Source: Nonlabens sp. Hel1_33_55 (lineage in GTDB: Bacteria > Bacteroidota > Bacteroidia > Flavobacteriales > Flavobacteriaceae). Taken from it: a stretch of DNA of 64,000 nucleotides. Within the stretch, counting starts at the first letter, position 1; each line of letters begins with the position of its first letter. A program made the translations under genes and the position numbers. The stretch lies in the NCBI RefSeq assembly GCF_900101765.1, contig NZ_LT627735.1, positions 1,426,001 to 1,490,000 of the forward strand, read 5' to 3'. This document shows positions 46,184 to 54,276 of the stretch, in pieces. The notes under the pieces are model-generated. The model did no database searches and was not told the DNA's origin. It saw only the letters and a program-made list of their open reading frames with translations.

Positions 46184-47170
46184 TTACTCTATACTATAAT
46201 CACCAGCTTTCACTTCTTCTACTACGCCTATGTCGGCTAGGTAGCGTTCAGCATCTAGAGCTGCCATACAGCCTGTTCCTGCTGCGGTAATGGCTTGTCT
46301 GTAGACTTTATCTTGAACATCACCACTAGCAAAAACTCCAGGTAGATTAGTTTTAGTGGTATCTGGTACAGTTACAAGATAACCGTCTGCACCCATATCT
46401 AACTGACCTTTAAAAATGTCAGTGTTAGGTTTATGTCCTATAGCAATGAAAAGACCTGTGATTTCAATCTCGTGTTTCTCGCCTGTTTCGTTATTCTTAA
46501 TGCGTAATCCATCCACAACTTGCTCACCTAAAACTTCGTCAACCTCACTATTGTAAAGAACTTCAATATTTTTGAGGTTATTAACACGATGTTGCATAGC
46601 CTTAGACGCTTTCATATAATCTTTACGCACAAGCATCGTCACTTTTTTACAGATGTTAGCTAAATAACTAGCTTCTTCTGCTGCGGTATCTCCAGCACCA
46701 ACGATAGCTACTTCTTGATTGCGATAGAAGAATCCATCACAAACGGCACAGGCACTAACGCCGCCACCACGTAAGCGTTGCTCACTAGGCAATCCCAAAT
46801 ATTTAGCAGATGCTCCAGTGGAAATAATTACCGTATTAGCTTCCAGATGTGTTTTACCATCAACTACTACTTTATGGATGCCGCCTTTCTCACTGGCAAA
46901 ATTCACTTCAGTCACCATCCCAAAACGGACTTCCGTTCCGAAACGTTCTGCTTGTTTTTGTAAATCAACCATCATGGCAGGTCCATCGATTCCATCAGGA
47001 TAACCTGGGAAATTGTCAACTTCTGTAGTAGTAGTCAGCTGGCCGCCAGGCTCCATTCCTGTATACATAATAGGTTTCATATCCGCTCGCGCAGCATAGA
47101 TCGCAGCCGTATATCCTGCTGGTCCTGATCCTATGATTAAACATTTTATTCTTTCTATTTGCTCTGACAT
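46184..47170 (-). CDS. trxB: Thioredoxin-disulfide reductase
   Basis: NADPH-dependent flavoenzyme that reduces thioredoxin. 328 residues from ATG 47170; an in-frame ATG at 47191 lies on the -7 element and is rejected. FAD motif 'CLIIGSGPAGYTAAIYAARA', redox Cys141/Cys144 in 'ACAVCDGFF', NADPH motif 'VAIVGAGDTAAEEASYLA', and 'GVFASGDVQDKVYRQAITAAGTGC' near the C-terminus. A thioredoxin-like gene is at 56235. Confidence 0.96.
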   Translation of the reverse strand: MSEQIERIKCLIIGSGPAGYTAAIYAARADMKPIMYTGMEPGGQLTTTTEVDNFPGYPDGIDGPAMMVDLQKQAERFGTEVRFGMVTEVNFASEKGGIHKVVVDGKTHLEANTVIISTGASAKYLGLPSEQRLRGGGVSACAVCDGFFYRNQEVAIVGAGDTAAEEASYLANICKKVTMLVRKDYMKASKAMQHRVNNLKNIEVLYNSEVDEVLGEQVVDGLRIKNNETGEKHEIEITGLFIAIGHKPNTDIFKGQLDMGADGYLVTVPDTTKTNLPGVFASGDVQDKVYRQAITAAGTGCMAALDAERYLADIGVVEEVKAGDYSIE

Positions 47171-47188
47171 GTTCTCAAATTTGGATAA

Positions 47189-47196
47189 CAAAAATA
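47189..47196 (-). promoter_or_regulatory. Promoter -7 element for trxB
   Basis: TATTTTTG on the minus strand, 18 nt before ATG 47170. No TTG at -33. Confidence 0.55.
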
Positions 47197-47275
47197 AGAT
47201 TAATACACGGCTCTTTTAGGGCTTTACCATTGGGATTTATTATCACTTTATCAAACAAATGGATATGGTAAACCC

Positions 47276-47283
47276 TAATTTTG
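47276..47283 (+). promoter_or_regulatory. Possible -7 element for the cupin gene
   Basis: TAATTTTG, ending 3 nt before the ATG at 47287. No -33 partner is found, so this may be chance. Confidence 0.35.
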
Positions 47284-47286
47284 AGC

Positions 47287-47838
47287 ATGCCTGTCATCTA
47301 TAGAAATCCTGTCACCCGCGAGAAAGCAACATTGCTGGAAACCAGCGCCAGTACAAACGGTGCCTATACCTATATAGAGGTTGAACTGCAACCTGATGGT
47401 GGTAATCCCATTCATTATCACAATCGATTTACTGAAGAGTTTGAACCTATAGAAGGTACTCTAGGCGTTCACTATCTAGGTAAAGAATTGCGATTGTCGC
47501 CTGGCGAGACCTTCAAGGTTCCCGTAATGGACAATCATAGATTTTACAATCCCAATCCAGAACCCATTGTTTTCAGAGCTCGATTAGAGCCTGGACAACC
47601 AGGTTTTGAGAACTTTATGGCGGTACTTTTTGGACTGGTAAGTGACGGCAAGACCTTTGGCAGTAATCAGATTCCGTATAATCCGTTTTATGCGGTCATC
47701 TTATTAAAATGGGGTGATACCCAAGTGGATAACTTGTTATTCAGACTGTTGCGTCCATTGCTGGATGTGATGTTCTCGCTTTCGCGAAAGCTGAACTACG
47801 ACAAAAAGCTCATCGCAAAATATGTGCGGCATGAGTAG
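47287..47838 (+). CDS. Cupin-domain protein
   Basis: 183 residues from ATG 47287. A single cupin barrel with 'NPIHYHNRFTEEFEPIEGTLGVHYLGKELRLSPGETFKVPVMDNHRFYN'; His residues in 'HYH' and 'NHRF' and a Glu between could bind metal. The C-terminal 60 residues are helical and partly hydrophobic ('RLLRPLLDVMFSLSRK'). Reaction unknown. The palindrome at 47778 encodes 'SLSRK'. Confidence 0.85.
   Translation: MPVIYRNPVTREKATLLETSASTNGAYTYIEVELQPDGGNPIHYHNRFTEEFEPIEGTLGVHYLGKELRLSPGETFKVPVMDNHRFYNPNPEPIVFRARLEPGQPGFENFMAVLFGLVSDGKTFGSNQIPYNPFYAVILLKWGDTQVDNLLFRLLRPLLDVMFSLSRKLNYDKKLIAKYVRHE
47778..47791. repeat. Palindrome copy 14 (in cupin gene)
   Basis: 14-bp core, read as Leu-Ser-Arg-Lys. Confidence 0.95.
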
Positions 47839-47890
47839 GTTTGCAACTCAAATCACAAAGTTGTAACATTACGTTTACCTAAAACGAAGC

Positions 47891-49411
47891 ATGGAAAGCC
47901 AAAACATCAACCACGAGGACGAAAAGATTATTGAAAATAGAGAACTGAATATCTGGGAGGCGCTGATTCCAGTGATCGCTCTAATTGTGATGCTCGCTTT
48001 TAATGTGTTGGTAGTTTATGGTGACGATGCGCTGTCTGGTTCCAACCAATTCATTCTTTTGCTGGGCGCTGCCGTCGCTGGTATTGTGGGATATTTTAAC
48101 AAGGTTTCTTATGAAACCATGATCGAGGAAGTTGCCCAAAACCTAAAATCTACCGCTGGTGCCATTCTTATCTTACTAATGGTAGGTGCACTTGCTGGTA
48201 CATGGCTCATTAGCGGTATTATCCCAACGATGATCTATTACGGCCTCGATATTCTAAATCCTACTATTTTTCTAGCCGCTTGTGTGATTATTTGTGCCGT
48301 GATTTCTGTGGCAACCGGTAGCAGTTGGACCACAAGTGCAACGGTAGGTATTGCCTTAATAGGTATTGCTGGTGCGCTGGATATCAACGCTGGTATGACG
48401 GCTGGTGCAGTGCTGAGTGGCGCTTATTTTGGCGATAAGCTTTCACCTTTGAGTGACACAACTAACCTTGCTCCTGCCATGGCTGGAACAGATCTTTTCA
48501 CGCACATCAAATACATGTTATTCACGACTGTACCGACTATCGTAGTAACCTTAATTGCTTTTATAATCATTGGGCTATCTATTGATACTTCTGGAAATGC
48601 AGATGTATCTGTATATCAAACAGCGATTGATAACACCTTCAACACATCAGCATGGTTGTTTTTAGTGCCTGTGCTGGTTATCGCGATGATCGTCAAAAAA
48701 GTATCACCATTGGTGGCTTTATTAGTAGGTACGTTATTAGCAGCCGTTGCCGCGTTGATTTTTCAGCCAGAGCTGGTGTTGACAAATAGCGGCTTAACCG
48801 AATGGAACTTCACGTCTGCCTACAAAGGTTTGATGAATGCGATCACGGTGGATACATCCATTGCTCCTATTACTGCGAATGAAGAAATAGGCACTAAACT
48901 AGCCGGCCTTTTTGAATCTGGCGGCATGGCAGGAATGCTGGGTACCATCTGGTTGATAATTTGCGCCATGGTATTCGGCGGAATCATGGATGCGATAGGT
49001 GCGCTGGCAACTATCAGTAAAGCCTTGCTGAATTTATTTGATTCGGTATTTGGGCTGTTTGCAAGTACAGTTGTGAGTTGTCTCGCAATCAATGTCACGG
49101 CTAGTGACCAATATCTTGCTATCGTCGTACCTGGAAAAATGTATGCCAATGCCTATCGTGATAAAGGCCTCGCTCCAGAAAACCTCTCTAGAACTCTGGA
49201 AGATTCTGGAACAGTAACATCGGTGCTTATCCCATGGAACACTTGTGGTGCTTATCAAAGTACAACGTTAGGCGTTGATGTCATCGCCTATTTGCCTTAT
49301 GCGATATTCAACTGGCTATCGCCATTTATGACCTTGCTGTTTGCTGCCTTTAGCATTAAGATCAAGGAGCTTTCTGGTAAGGTTGCTAGTGATGGGCAGG
49401 TGGATTTGTAG
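47891..49411 (+). CDS. nhaC: NhaC-family Na+/H+ antiporter
   Basis: 506 residues with about twelve membrane helices. 'AVISVATGSSWTTSATVGIALIGIA' and 'GAVLSGAYFGDKLSPLSDTTNLAPAMAGTDLFTHIKYM' are characteristic of NhaC. The second half has 'SGTVTSVLIPWNTCGAYQSTTLGV'. Exchanges Na+ for H+ at the inner membrane, fitting a marine lifestyle; substrate specificity within the family is not certain. Confidence 0.93.
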   Translation: MESQNINHEDEKIIENRELNIWEALIPVIALIVMLAFNVLVVYGDDALSGSNQFILLLGAAVAGIVGYFNKVSYETMIEEVAQNLKSTAGAILILLMVGALAGTWLISGIIPTMIYYGLDILNPTIFLAACVIICAVISVATGSSWTTSATVGIALIGIAGALDINAGMTAGAVLSGAYFGDKLSPLSDTTNLAPAMAGTDLFTHIKYMLFTTVPTIVVTLIAFIIIGLSIDTSGNADVSVYQTAIDNTFNTSAWLFLVPVLVIAMIVKKVSPLVALLVGTLLAAVAALIFQPELVLTNSGLTEWNFTSAYKGLMNAITVDTSIAPITANEEIGTKLAGLFESGGMAGMLGTIWLIICAMVFGGIMDAIGALATISKALLNLFDSVFGLFASTVVSCLAINVTASDQYLAIVVPGKMYANAYRDKGLAPENLSRTLEDSGTVTSVLIPWNTCGAYQSTTLGVDVIAYLPYAIFNWLSPFMTLLFAAFSIKIKELSGKVASDGQVDL

Positions 49412-49468
49412 AACAATACGAAAACTTAATTCTAATCAGTTGATGTCATATTTTCCTATATTAGAATT

Positions 49469-49771
49469 ATGAAAATCAGTAAGGAACATTTAGAAACTAT
49501 TAGAACGCTTTGTAAAGAGCATAGCGTTTCAACGTTCTCGGTTTTTGGGTCTGCCACAAGAGAAGACTTTGACGCTGATTCTGACATCGATTTTTCTGTA
49601 GATTTTAATGAAAAAGATCCATTCATTTATACAGATCTCTATTTCAACTTAAAGGAAAAATTAGAGAATTTACTCCAACGGCAAATTGATCTAATTGAAG
49701 AGCGCGCTATCAAAAATAGCTACTTCCAGAAAGAGTTAGATGAAACTAAGATCCTTATCTATGGATCGTAA
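49469..49771 (+). CDS. MNT-type nucleotidyltransferase antitoxin
   Basis: 100 residues. 'FGSATREDFDADSDIDFSVDF' gives the minimal nucleotidyltransferase signature GS-x10-DxD (Gly27, Ser28, Asp39, Asp41). Partner of the downstream HepT-like protein. Characterised MNT antitoxins AMPylate HepT on its Tyr. It overlaps the HepT gene by 11 bp. Confidence 0.9.
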   Translation: MKISKEHLETIRTLCKEHSVSTFSVFGSATREDFDADSDIDFSVDFNEKDPFIYTDLYFNLKEKLENLLQRQIDLIEERAIKNSYFQKELDETKILIYGS

Positions 49772-50102
49772 AATAGGTACTTGGCTCGAAGATATTTCTA
49801 GATCCATAGATGAGATTTTTGAATTTCTTCCAGAGAAAAGAAACTTTTTTGAATATCAAAAGGATCTCAAGACCAAAAAAGCAGTCGAGAGAAATATCGA
49901 GATAATTGGTGAAGCTGTCAACCGTATTTCAAAGTATTCTGAAACAACTTTGGAAATCAACAATGCGAAGAAAATAATTGGTACTCGAAATAGAATCGTG
50001 CATGATTACGAAAATATTTCTGATGAAGTGATTTGGACGATTATACACAAAGAGTTACCGCTCCTTAAAATAGAAGTTGCAAAGCATCTCAAGCACATTT
50101 AA
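49761..50102 (+). CDS. HepT-like (HEPN) toxin
   Basis: 113 residues from ATG 49761 (another in-frame ATG is at 49740). Helical HEPN domain with 'GTRNRIVHDYENIS' giving the R-x4-H-x-Y motif (Arg76, His81, Tyr83), the RNase active site and the Tyr that MNT modifies. Forms a toxin-antitoxin pair with the upstream gene. Confidence 0.9.
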   Translation: MDRKIGTWLEDISRSIDEIFEFLPEKRNFFEYQKDLKTKKAVERNIEIIGEAVNRISKYSETTLEINNAKKIIGTRNRIVHDYENISDEVIWTIIHKELPLLKIEVAKHLKHI

Positions 50103-50235
50103 GGCGAATTCAAAATATCTTGCTTCCTGACTCTTGATTCTTGACTCTTATGATAGAGACTTCCCTAAAATCCCGTTAACCACCGCACGGTTCCAGCGCA
50201 TACCTCCTATTTTTACGGCTTAACCTAAATAAGCT

Positions 50236-51519
50236 ATGAACAAGTATTTATATCCGCTATTATTCTCTTTGCTATTTATTTCCTGCAAGTCTAAAGACCC
50301 AAAGGACAGCACGCCTAAGGAGATGAAAGAGCAAATGAGTGACAATCCTAACCAGACGGTGACGACAGCCATTGGCGACATCACCTTACCTGCGCCTTAC
50401 GCAACTGAGTCTGAAGTATTGCAGAGCAACGTCGTTGGATGGAACGATGGTGCGGCTCCAATTGCACCAGAAGGTTTTAAGGTAAACGCTTTCGCGAAAG
50501 CGTTAAAACATCCACGCTGGACGTACGTTCACGATAACGGCGATGTTTTTGTTGCCGAATCCAACACCCGTAATAGTGCCAACCAAGTAACGATCCTGCG
50601 TGATACCAACAACGATGGTGTGGCAGATTACCAAAACGTTTTTGCAAGCGGATTGAATCAGCCGTTTGGGATGTTGATCATTGATGATACATTCTATATC
50701 GCAAATACCGACGGATTATATGCCTATGATTATACAGACGGCGCAAACCAACTTACTGGAACTGGAACTAAAATTCTTGACCTACCAGCTGGCGGCTACA
50801 ACAACCACTGGACTCGTAATCTATTGACTAATGCCGACCAATCTAAGATCTACATTTCGGTAGGTTCTGGATCAAACGTAGGTGAAAACGGAATGGAATA
50901 CGAAGTGCGTCGTGCAACGATCCTTGAAATCAATCCTGACGGATCTGGTGAAATTGAATATGCAACTGGACTAAGAAATCCTGTAGGAATGGACTGGAAT
51001 CCTGTAACAGGCGAGCTTTGGACGGCTGTAAATGAAAGAGATAAATTGGGTAACAACTTAGTTCCTGATTACGCAACTAGCGTGAAAAAAGGCGGTTGGT
51101 ACGGCTGGCCTTATTCTTATTATGGCCAAATCAACGACCCAAGATGGAGCGATGATCCACATCAAGAACTAGTAGATAAAGCCATTGTTCCAGATGTACC
51201 GCTAGGACCGCACACAGCCTCGCTAGGATTTGAGTTTTATACTAAAGATGCTTTCCCAGCAGCTTATAAAAATGGAGCTTTCATAGGCCAGCACGGTTCA
51301 TGGAACCGCAAGCCATTAAGCGGATACAAAGTAGTTTTCATACCGTTTGACGCGGCAGGAAAACCACAACCACCACGTGATTTTTTGACTGGTTTTACCA
51401 AGAAAGGATCCGACAAAGATGTGTATGGTCGCCCTGTCGGAGTGACTGTTCACAACGATGGAAGTTTGTTGGTGAACGATGACGATAGTGGCGTGCTTTG
51501 GAGAGTGAGTGCTATTTAG
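50236..51519 (+). CDS. PQQ-dependent sugar dehydrogenase-like lipoprotein
   Basis: 427 residues. Lipoprotein signal 'LLFSLLFISCKSKDP' with Cys near residue 17. The rest is a six-bladed beta-propeller of the GdhB/sorbosone dehydrogenase family: 'GEIEYATGLRNPVGMDWNPVTGELWTAVNERD', 'KKGGWYGWPYSYYG', 'HTASLGFEFYT', 'AFIGQHGSWNRKPLSGYKVVFIPFDA' and 'DVYGRPVGVTVHNDGSLLVNDDDSGVLWRV'. Oxidises aldose-type sugars if it binds PQQ. The palindrome at 50487 encodes 'AFAKA'. Confidence 0.88.
   Translation: MNKYLYPLLFSLLFISCKSKDPKDSTPKEMKEQMSDNPNQTVTTAIGDITLPAPYATESEVLQSNVVGWNDGAAPIAPEGFKVNAFAKALKHPRWTYVHDNGDVFVAESNTRNSANQVTILRDTNNDGVADYQNVFASGLNQPFGMLIIDDTFYIANTDGLYAYDYTDGANQLTGTGTKILDLPAGGYNNHWTRNLLTNADQSKIYISVGSGSNVGENGMEYEVRRATILEINPDGSGEIEYATGLRNPVGMDWNPVTGELWTAVNERDKLGNNLVPDYATSVKKGGWYGWPYSYYGQINDPRWSDDPHQELVDKAIVPDVPLGPHTASLGFEFYTKDAFPAAYKNGAFIGQHGSWNRKPLSGYKVVFIPFDAAGKPQPPRDFLTGFTKKGSDKDVYGRPVGVTVHNDGSLLVNDDDSGVLWRVSAI
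50487..50502. repeat. Palindrome copy 15 (in sugar dehydrogenase gene)
   Basis: Full 16-bp copy, read as Ala-Phe-Ala-Lys-Ala. Confidence 0.95.
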
Positions 51520-51566
51520 GAAATTTGGAATCCTTAACTATCAATTAAGCAAATTCTAATAATATA

Positions 51567-51956
51567 ATGTCTGGATTTACGATTCTTATTTATTTCAAAG
51601 AATATTTGTCTGACCCATCAATTGATCGAATAAAACAAATTATCGAATCCTATGGTACATTTAAATTAGAAGATGGCTTAAACTACGACATTGAAGTTGA
51701 ACATGACCAGGTAATTTATTCCTTTCGAGTTTACTATTCAGATGCTGAAGCAGATGAAGATTTTGACCAAGAAACTAGAGCTGAATTTCTCAAAAAGACT
51801 GGTTTTGTTCCAAAATGCTATCTGGGATTTATGGCCTGGACGGATCGAAAATATAATTATGAATTTATTTCAGCGTTGATAAATCAGGTATTAGAAATTG
51901 AAGATGGTTTAGTAGATCTATGCGGTTCATCTAATCCGTTTTTGAACAAAACTTAG
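51567..51956 (+). CDS. Orphan acidic protein, unknown
   Basis: 129 residues, strongly acidic, no signal peptide. Not recognised. The pattern of alternating strands and a helix ('FTILIYFKEYLSDPSIDRIKQII', 'KCYLGFMAWTDRKYNYEFISALINQVLEIEDG') suggests a small alpha/beta fold. Composition is more AT-rich than neighbours by eye. Its 3' flank has one copy of a 50-bp hairpin element that recurs after the next two orphan genes. Confidence 0.6.
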   Translation: MSGFTILIYFKEYLSDPSIDRIKQIIESYGTFKLEDGLNYDIEVEHDQVIYSFRVYYSDAEADEDFDQETRAEFLKKTGFVPKCYLGFMAWTDRKYNYEFISALINQVLEIEDGLVDLCGSSNPFLNKT

Positions 51957-52148
51957 AAATATAAGTTTTACAATTTGTTGAAAAAAGGCCAAATTGGAAT
52001 AGTAAACATAATGTAGACATGCATTCATTAAAAGAGATTTTTTGAGAAAATGGCTTTAACATGAACAGTTTTATTTGCCCAGTTAAAAGGTTCTGCTTGA
52101 AGTTTGACCAGCTTAAATCAACTGAACTAATCAACGGTCAAGCCTAAT

Positions 52149-52199
52149 CAACAAAAAACAAATACCCGAATCCCATCAAGATTCGGGTATCCTTAATTT
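52149..52199. repeat. Hairpin element, family C copy 1
   Basis: Contains perfect arms ATACCCGAATC (52162-52172) and GATTCGGGTAT (52180-52190) around CCATCAA, preceded by an A-rich tract. The T-tract needed for a terminator is on the minus strand. 46 of 51 positions match the copy at 53310. Confidence 0.9.
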
Positions 52200-52233
52200 C
52201 AGACACTAATTGACGATATTCTAAAAACTGAGA

Positions 52234-52752
52234 ATGCTTAGAAAATTATATGGTACAAACAAGCACGTAGATGATTTTACTAAGTCGTTAGTTAAAATAG
52301 AAACCTTTGATAGCGGCTGGAGCATCAAATATCTGGACGAAAAGAAAAACGAAACTTGGCTGAGATATGTAATCGACCTAGACAGAGGATATTTTTATAG
52401 TTTAATGTTGATTGAACCAAGGCTCAATACGGAAGAGTTAATTGAAATAGCTCTTAATTCTGAATATAACGACGAAGTTCATGCAAGTGCCGTACGGCTA
52501 ATGCTTGATGAAAAAGAAAATTACTTACCTTATCGTCAACAGCTTATCGAGAGAGTTGAAGAATATACTATTCCAAAGCTGAAGAAAGGAGAAAAGAAAA
52601 GGATTAAAACAATTATTCAGTCAGCCGAACTAATCTCAGAATGGAATAGACGTGAAATCCTAGGGAAACACATTTCAGAAATCAATCAAGACGCGAAGTT
52701 TTTTAATCACATATCCTATAAAGCAAAGGAAATATTAGAAAAAATTAAATGA
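52234..52752 (+). CDS. Orphan protein, unknown
   Basis: 172 residues, Lys/Glu-rich, no signal peptide or membrane helix. Not recognised. N-terminus looks beta-rich ('DSGWSIKYLDEKKNETWLRYVI'); the C-terminal two-thirds is helical ('NTEELIEIALNSEYNDEVHASAVRLMLDEKEN'), possibly repeat-like. Lies between two copies of the family C hairpin. Confidence 0.6.
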   Translation: MLRKLYGTNKHVDDFTKSLVKIETFDSGWSIKYLDEKKNETWLRYVIDLDRGYFYSLMLIEPRLNTEELIEIALNSEYNDEVHASAVRLMLDEKENYLPYRQQLIERVEEYTIPKLKKGEKKRIKTIIQSAELISEWNRREILGKHISEINQDAKFFNHISYKAKEILEKIK

Positions 52753-52779
52753 TTTAGAAGCGGTCTCTTCAAATCGAGA

Positions 52780-52810
52780 AATACCCGTATCTGATCAAGA
52801 CTCTAGTATT
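52780..52810. repeat. Hairpin element, family C copy 2 (degenerate)
   Basis: 31 bp aligned to the core of copy 1 with 25 identities (AAATACCCG, ATCAAGA and GTAT shared). Base pairing of the arms is partly lost. Lies 28 nt after the preceding stop codon. Confidence 0.65.
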
Positions 52811-52887
52811 TTATTTTTTGAATTTAGCGTACATATTTTTGTACAATAGTTCTTATTATTGAATCCTGATTTCCAAATTATACCATA

Positions 52888-53241
52888 TTGATTTTTGAGC
52901 ATTTGTTTGTTGTTATTGCAAAACCCTATATTAAATTATGGAGCAAATACAAAAATTGGTGGGTTAGTGTTAGATACGGAATTACATTACTAATCCTTTG
53001 TAATATGCTCACGATAGCAGCAATCACCAAAGGAGATACACCTATAAATATATTAGCATTCATGCTGGTTTTTGGAGTGTTTTACCTGATCATTTCGTTG
53101 ATATATCCAAAGTTGAACGATAAAGATTTTGTAAAGAATTATGAGATGGATGTTTTTTGGAAAAGAATAGCTGTTAGTTACATAATCGCATCGATCATAC
53201 TATGTGTCTTGACCTTTTTAATCTTTATTGTTGGTTTATGA
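52888..53241 (+). CDS. Orphan small membrane protein, unknown
   Basis: 117 residues from a TTG; no ATG occurs before the first helix, so the start is uncertain. Three or four hydrophobic segments (about 33-48, 54-74 and 95-116). Not recognised. Lies between copies 2 and 3 of the family C hairpin. Confidence 0.5.
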   Translation: MIFEHLFVVIAKPYIKLWSKYKNWWVSVRYGITLLILCNMLTIAAITKGDTPINILAFMLVFGVFYLIISLIYPKLNDKDFVKNYEMDVFWKRIAVSYIIASIILCVLTFLIFIVGL

Positions 53242-53309
53242 CGTTATAGAATTACCAACTAGCAGTCTCCAGTAGCTTAAAATCTAGTGACTTCAAAAAA
53301 TACTAAGTG

Positions 53310-53360
53310 CAAGAAAAAACAAATACCCAAATCCCATCAAGATTCGGGTATCTTTGGTTT
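53310..53360. repeat. Hairpin element, family C copy 3
   Basis: Same element as at 52149, with one arm mismatch (A53329) and with TATCTTTG formed at its right end by two changed bases. That string is a perfect -7 element for the next gene. Confidence 0.9.
53349..53356 (+). promoter_or_regulatory. Possible -7 element within the hairpin element
   Basis: TATCTTTG, 29 nt before ATG 53386. No TTG at -33, because that position is occupied by the hairpin's left arm. Confidence 0.45.
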
Positions 53361-53385
53361 ACAACAATATGTAACTTGGACCTCA

Positions 53386-54270
53386 ATGAAAAACAACTAC
53401 TTCTTACTAATACTAGCGGGCCTACTATCAATGGCAGCAACAGCCCAAATGGATCCAGCAACAGTTACCATTATGACCACTGAGGTTACAGACGATGTCT
53501 ACATGCTGGAAGGTCGTGGTGGTAATATCATGATAGTGGTTTCTGAAGACAAGACCTTGATGGTGGACTCCCAGTTTGCGCCACTTAGTGATAAGATCAA
53601 ACAAACTATTGATTCCATAAGTTCTAATGATATCACTTATCTAGTCAACACGCACCACCACGGCGATCATACGGGCGGCAATGAGAATTTCAACAGCGAG
53701 GAGACAACGGTTGTGGCACAGAAAAATGTATTGGAACGATTGAAGTCAGAAGATAAAGCCACTGGCTATCTACCCGAATTAACGCTGGATGAGCAAATCA
53801 AACTCAAAATGCCCAATGATCCCAACATCATGGTGGTTCATGTTCACAACGCACATACCGATGGTGACAGCTTTGTTTATTTTGTAGATAAGAACGTTGT
53901 GCATATGGGCGATGTGTTTTTCAAGGATAAGTATCCATATATTGACTTAAATTCTGGTGGATCCATCAATGGATATATAGCTGCGCAGCAATTGATTCTT
54001 AAGACAATTAATGAGGATACGCATATCATACCAGGGCACGGAAAATTGGCTACCGTTCAGGATCTCAAAAACAGCATCAATATGTTGAAAGATTTGAGAG
54101 ATGCTATAAGCCTGGCGATGAGTCGCGATCAAACTAAAGAAGAAATTTTAGCTAATGCCACCATTACCAAACGCTATGATGAACTCAACTATGGAGATGG
54201 TTTTGTCAATAGCGAGCGTATTAAGCAAACTATTTACAACAGCCTTAAAAACCCAAACACCGATAAGTAA
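53386..54270 (+). CDS. Secreted metallo-beta-lactamase-fold hydrolase
   Basis: 294 residues from ATG 53386, which begins a signal peptide ('MKNNYFLLILAGLLSMAATAQ'). Zinc motif 'THHHGDHTGGNENF' (HxHxDH), His in 'HVHNAHTDGD', Asp in 'VHMGDVFF' and His in 'IIPGHGKLA'. Such periplasmic MBL proteins have varied substrates; this one looks closer to the SoxH/quinoprotein-relay type than to true beta-lactamases. The patatin gene starts 6 nt later. Confidence 0.9.
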   Translation: MKNNYFLLILAGLLSMAATAQMDPATVTIMTTEVTDDVYMLEGRGGNIMIVVSEDKTLMVDSQFAPLSDKIKQTIDSISSNDITYLVNTHHHGDHTGGNENFNSEETTVVAQKNVLERLKSEDKATGYLPELTLDEQIKLKMPNDPNIMVVHVHNAHTDGDSFVYFVDKNVVHMGDVFFKDKYPYIDLNSGGSINGYIAAQQLILKTINEDTHIIPGHGKLATVQDLKNSINMLKDLRDAISLAMSRDQTKEEILANATITKRYDELNYGDGFVNSERIKQTIYNSLKNPNTDK

Positions 54271-54276
54271 TTATCC

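Noticed and set aside
50236..51519. Part of a secondary-metabolite cluster with the metallo-beta-lactamase-fold and patatin genes
   Set aside because: No synthase, carrier or tailoring enzymes nearby; the genes are separated by orphan ORFs and look independent.
51567..53360. True integron with attC sites
   Set aside because: The elements show clear hairpins, but I could not find convincing attC core sites (RYYYAAC/GTTRRRY) at their ends, and no integrase is in the window. Kept only as a cassette-like finding.
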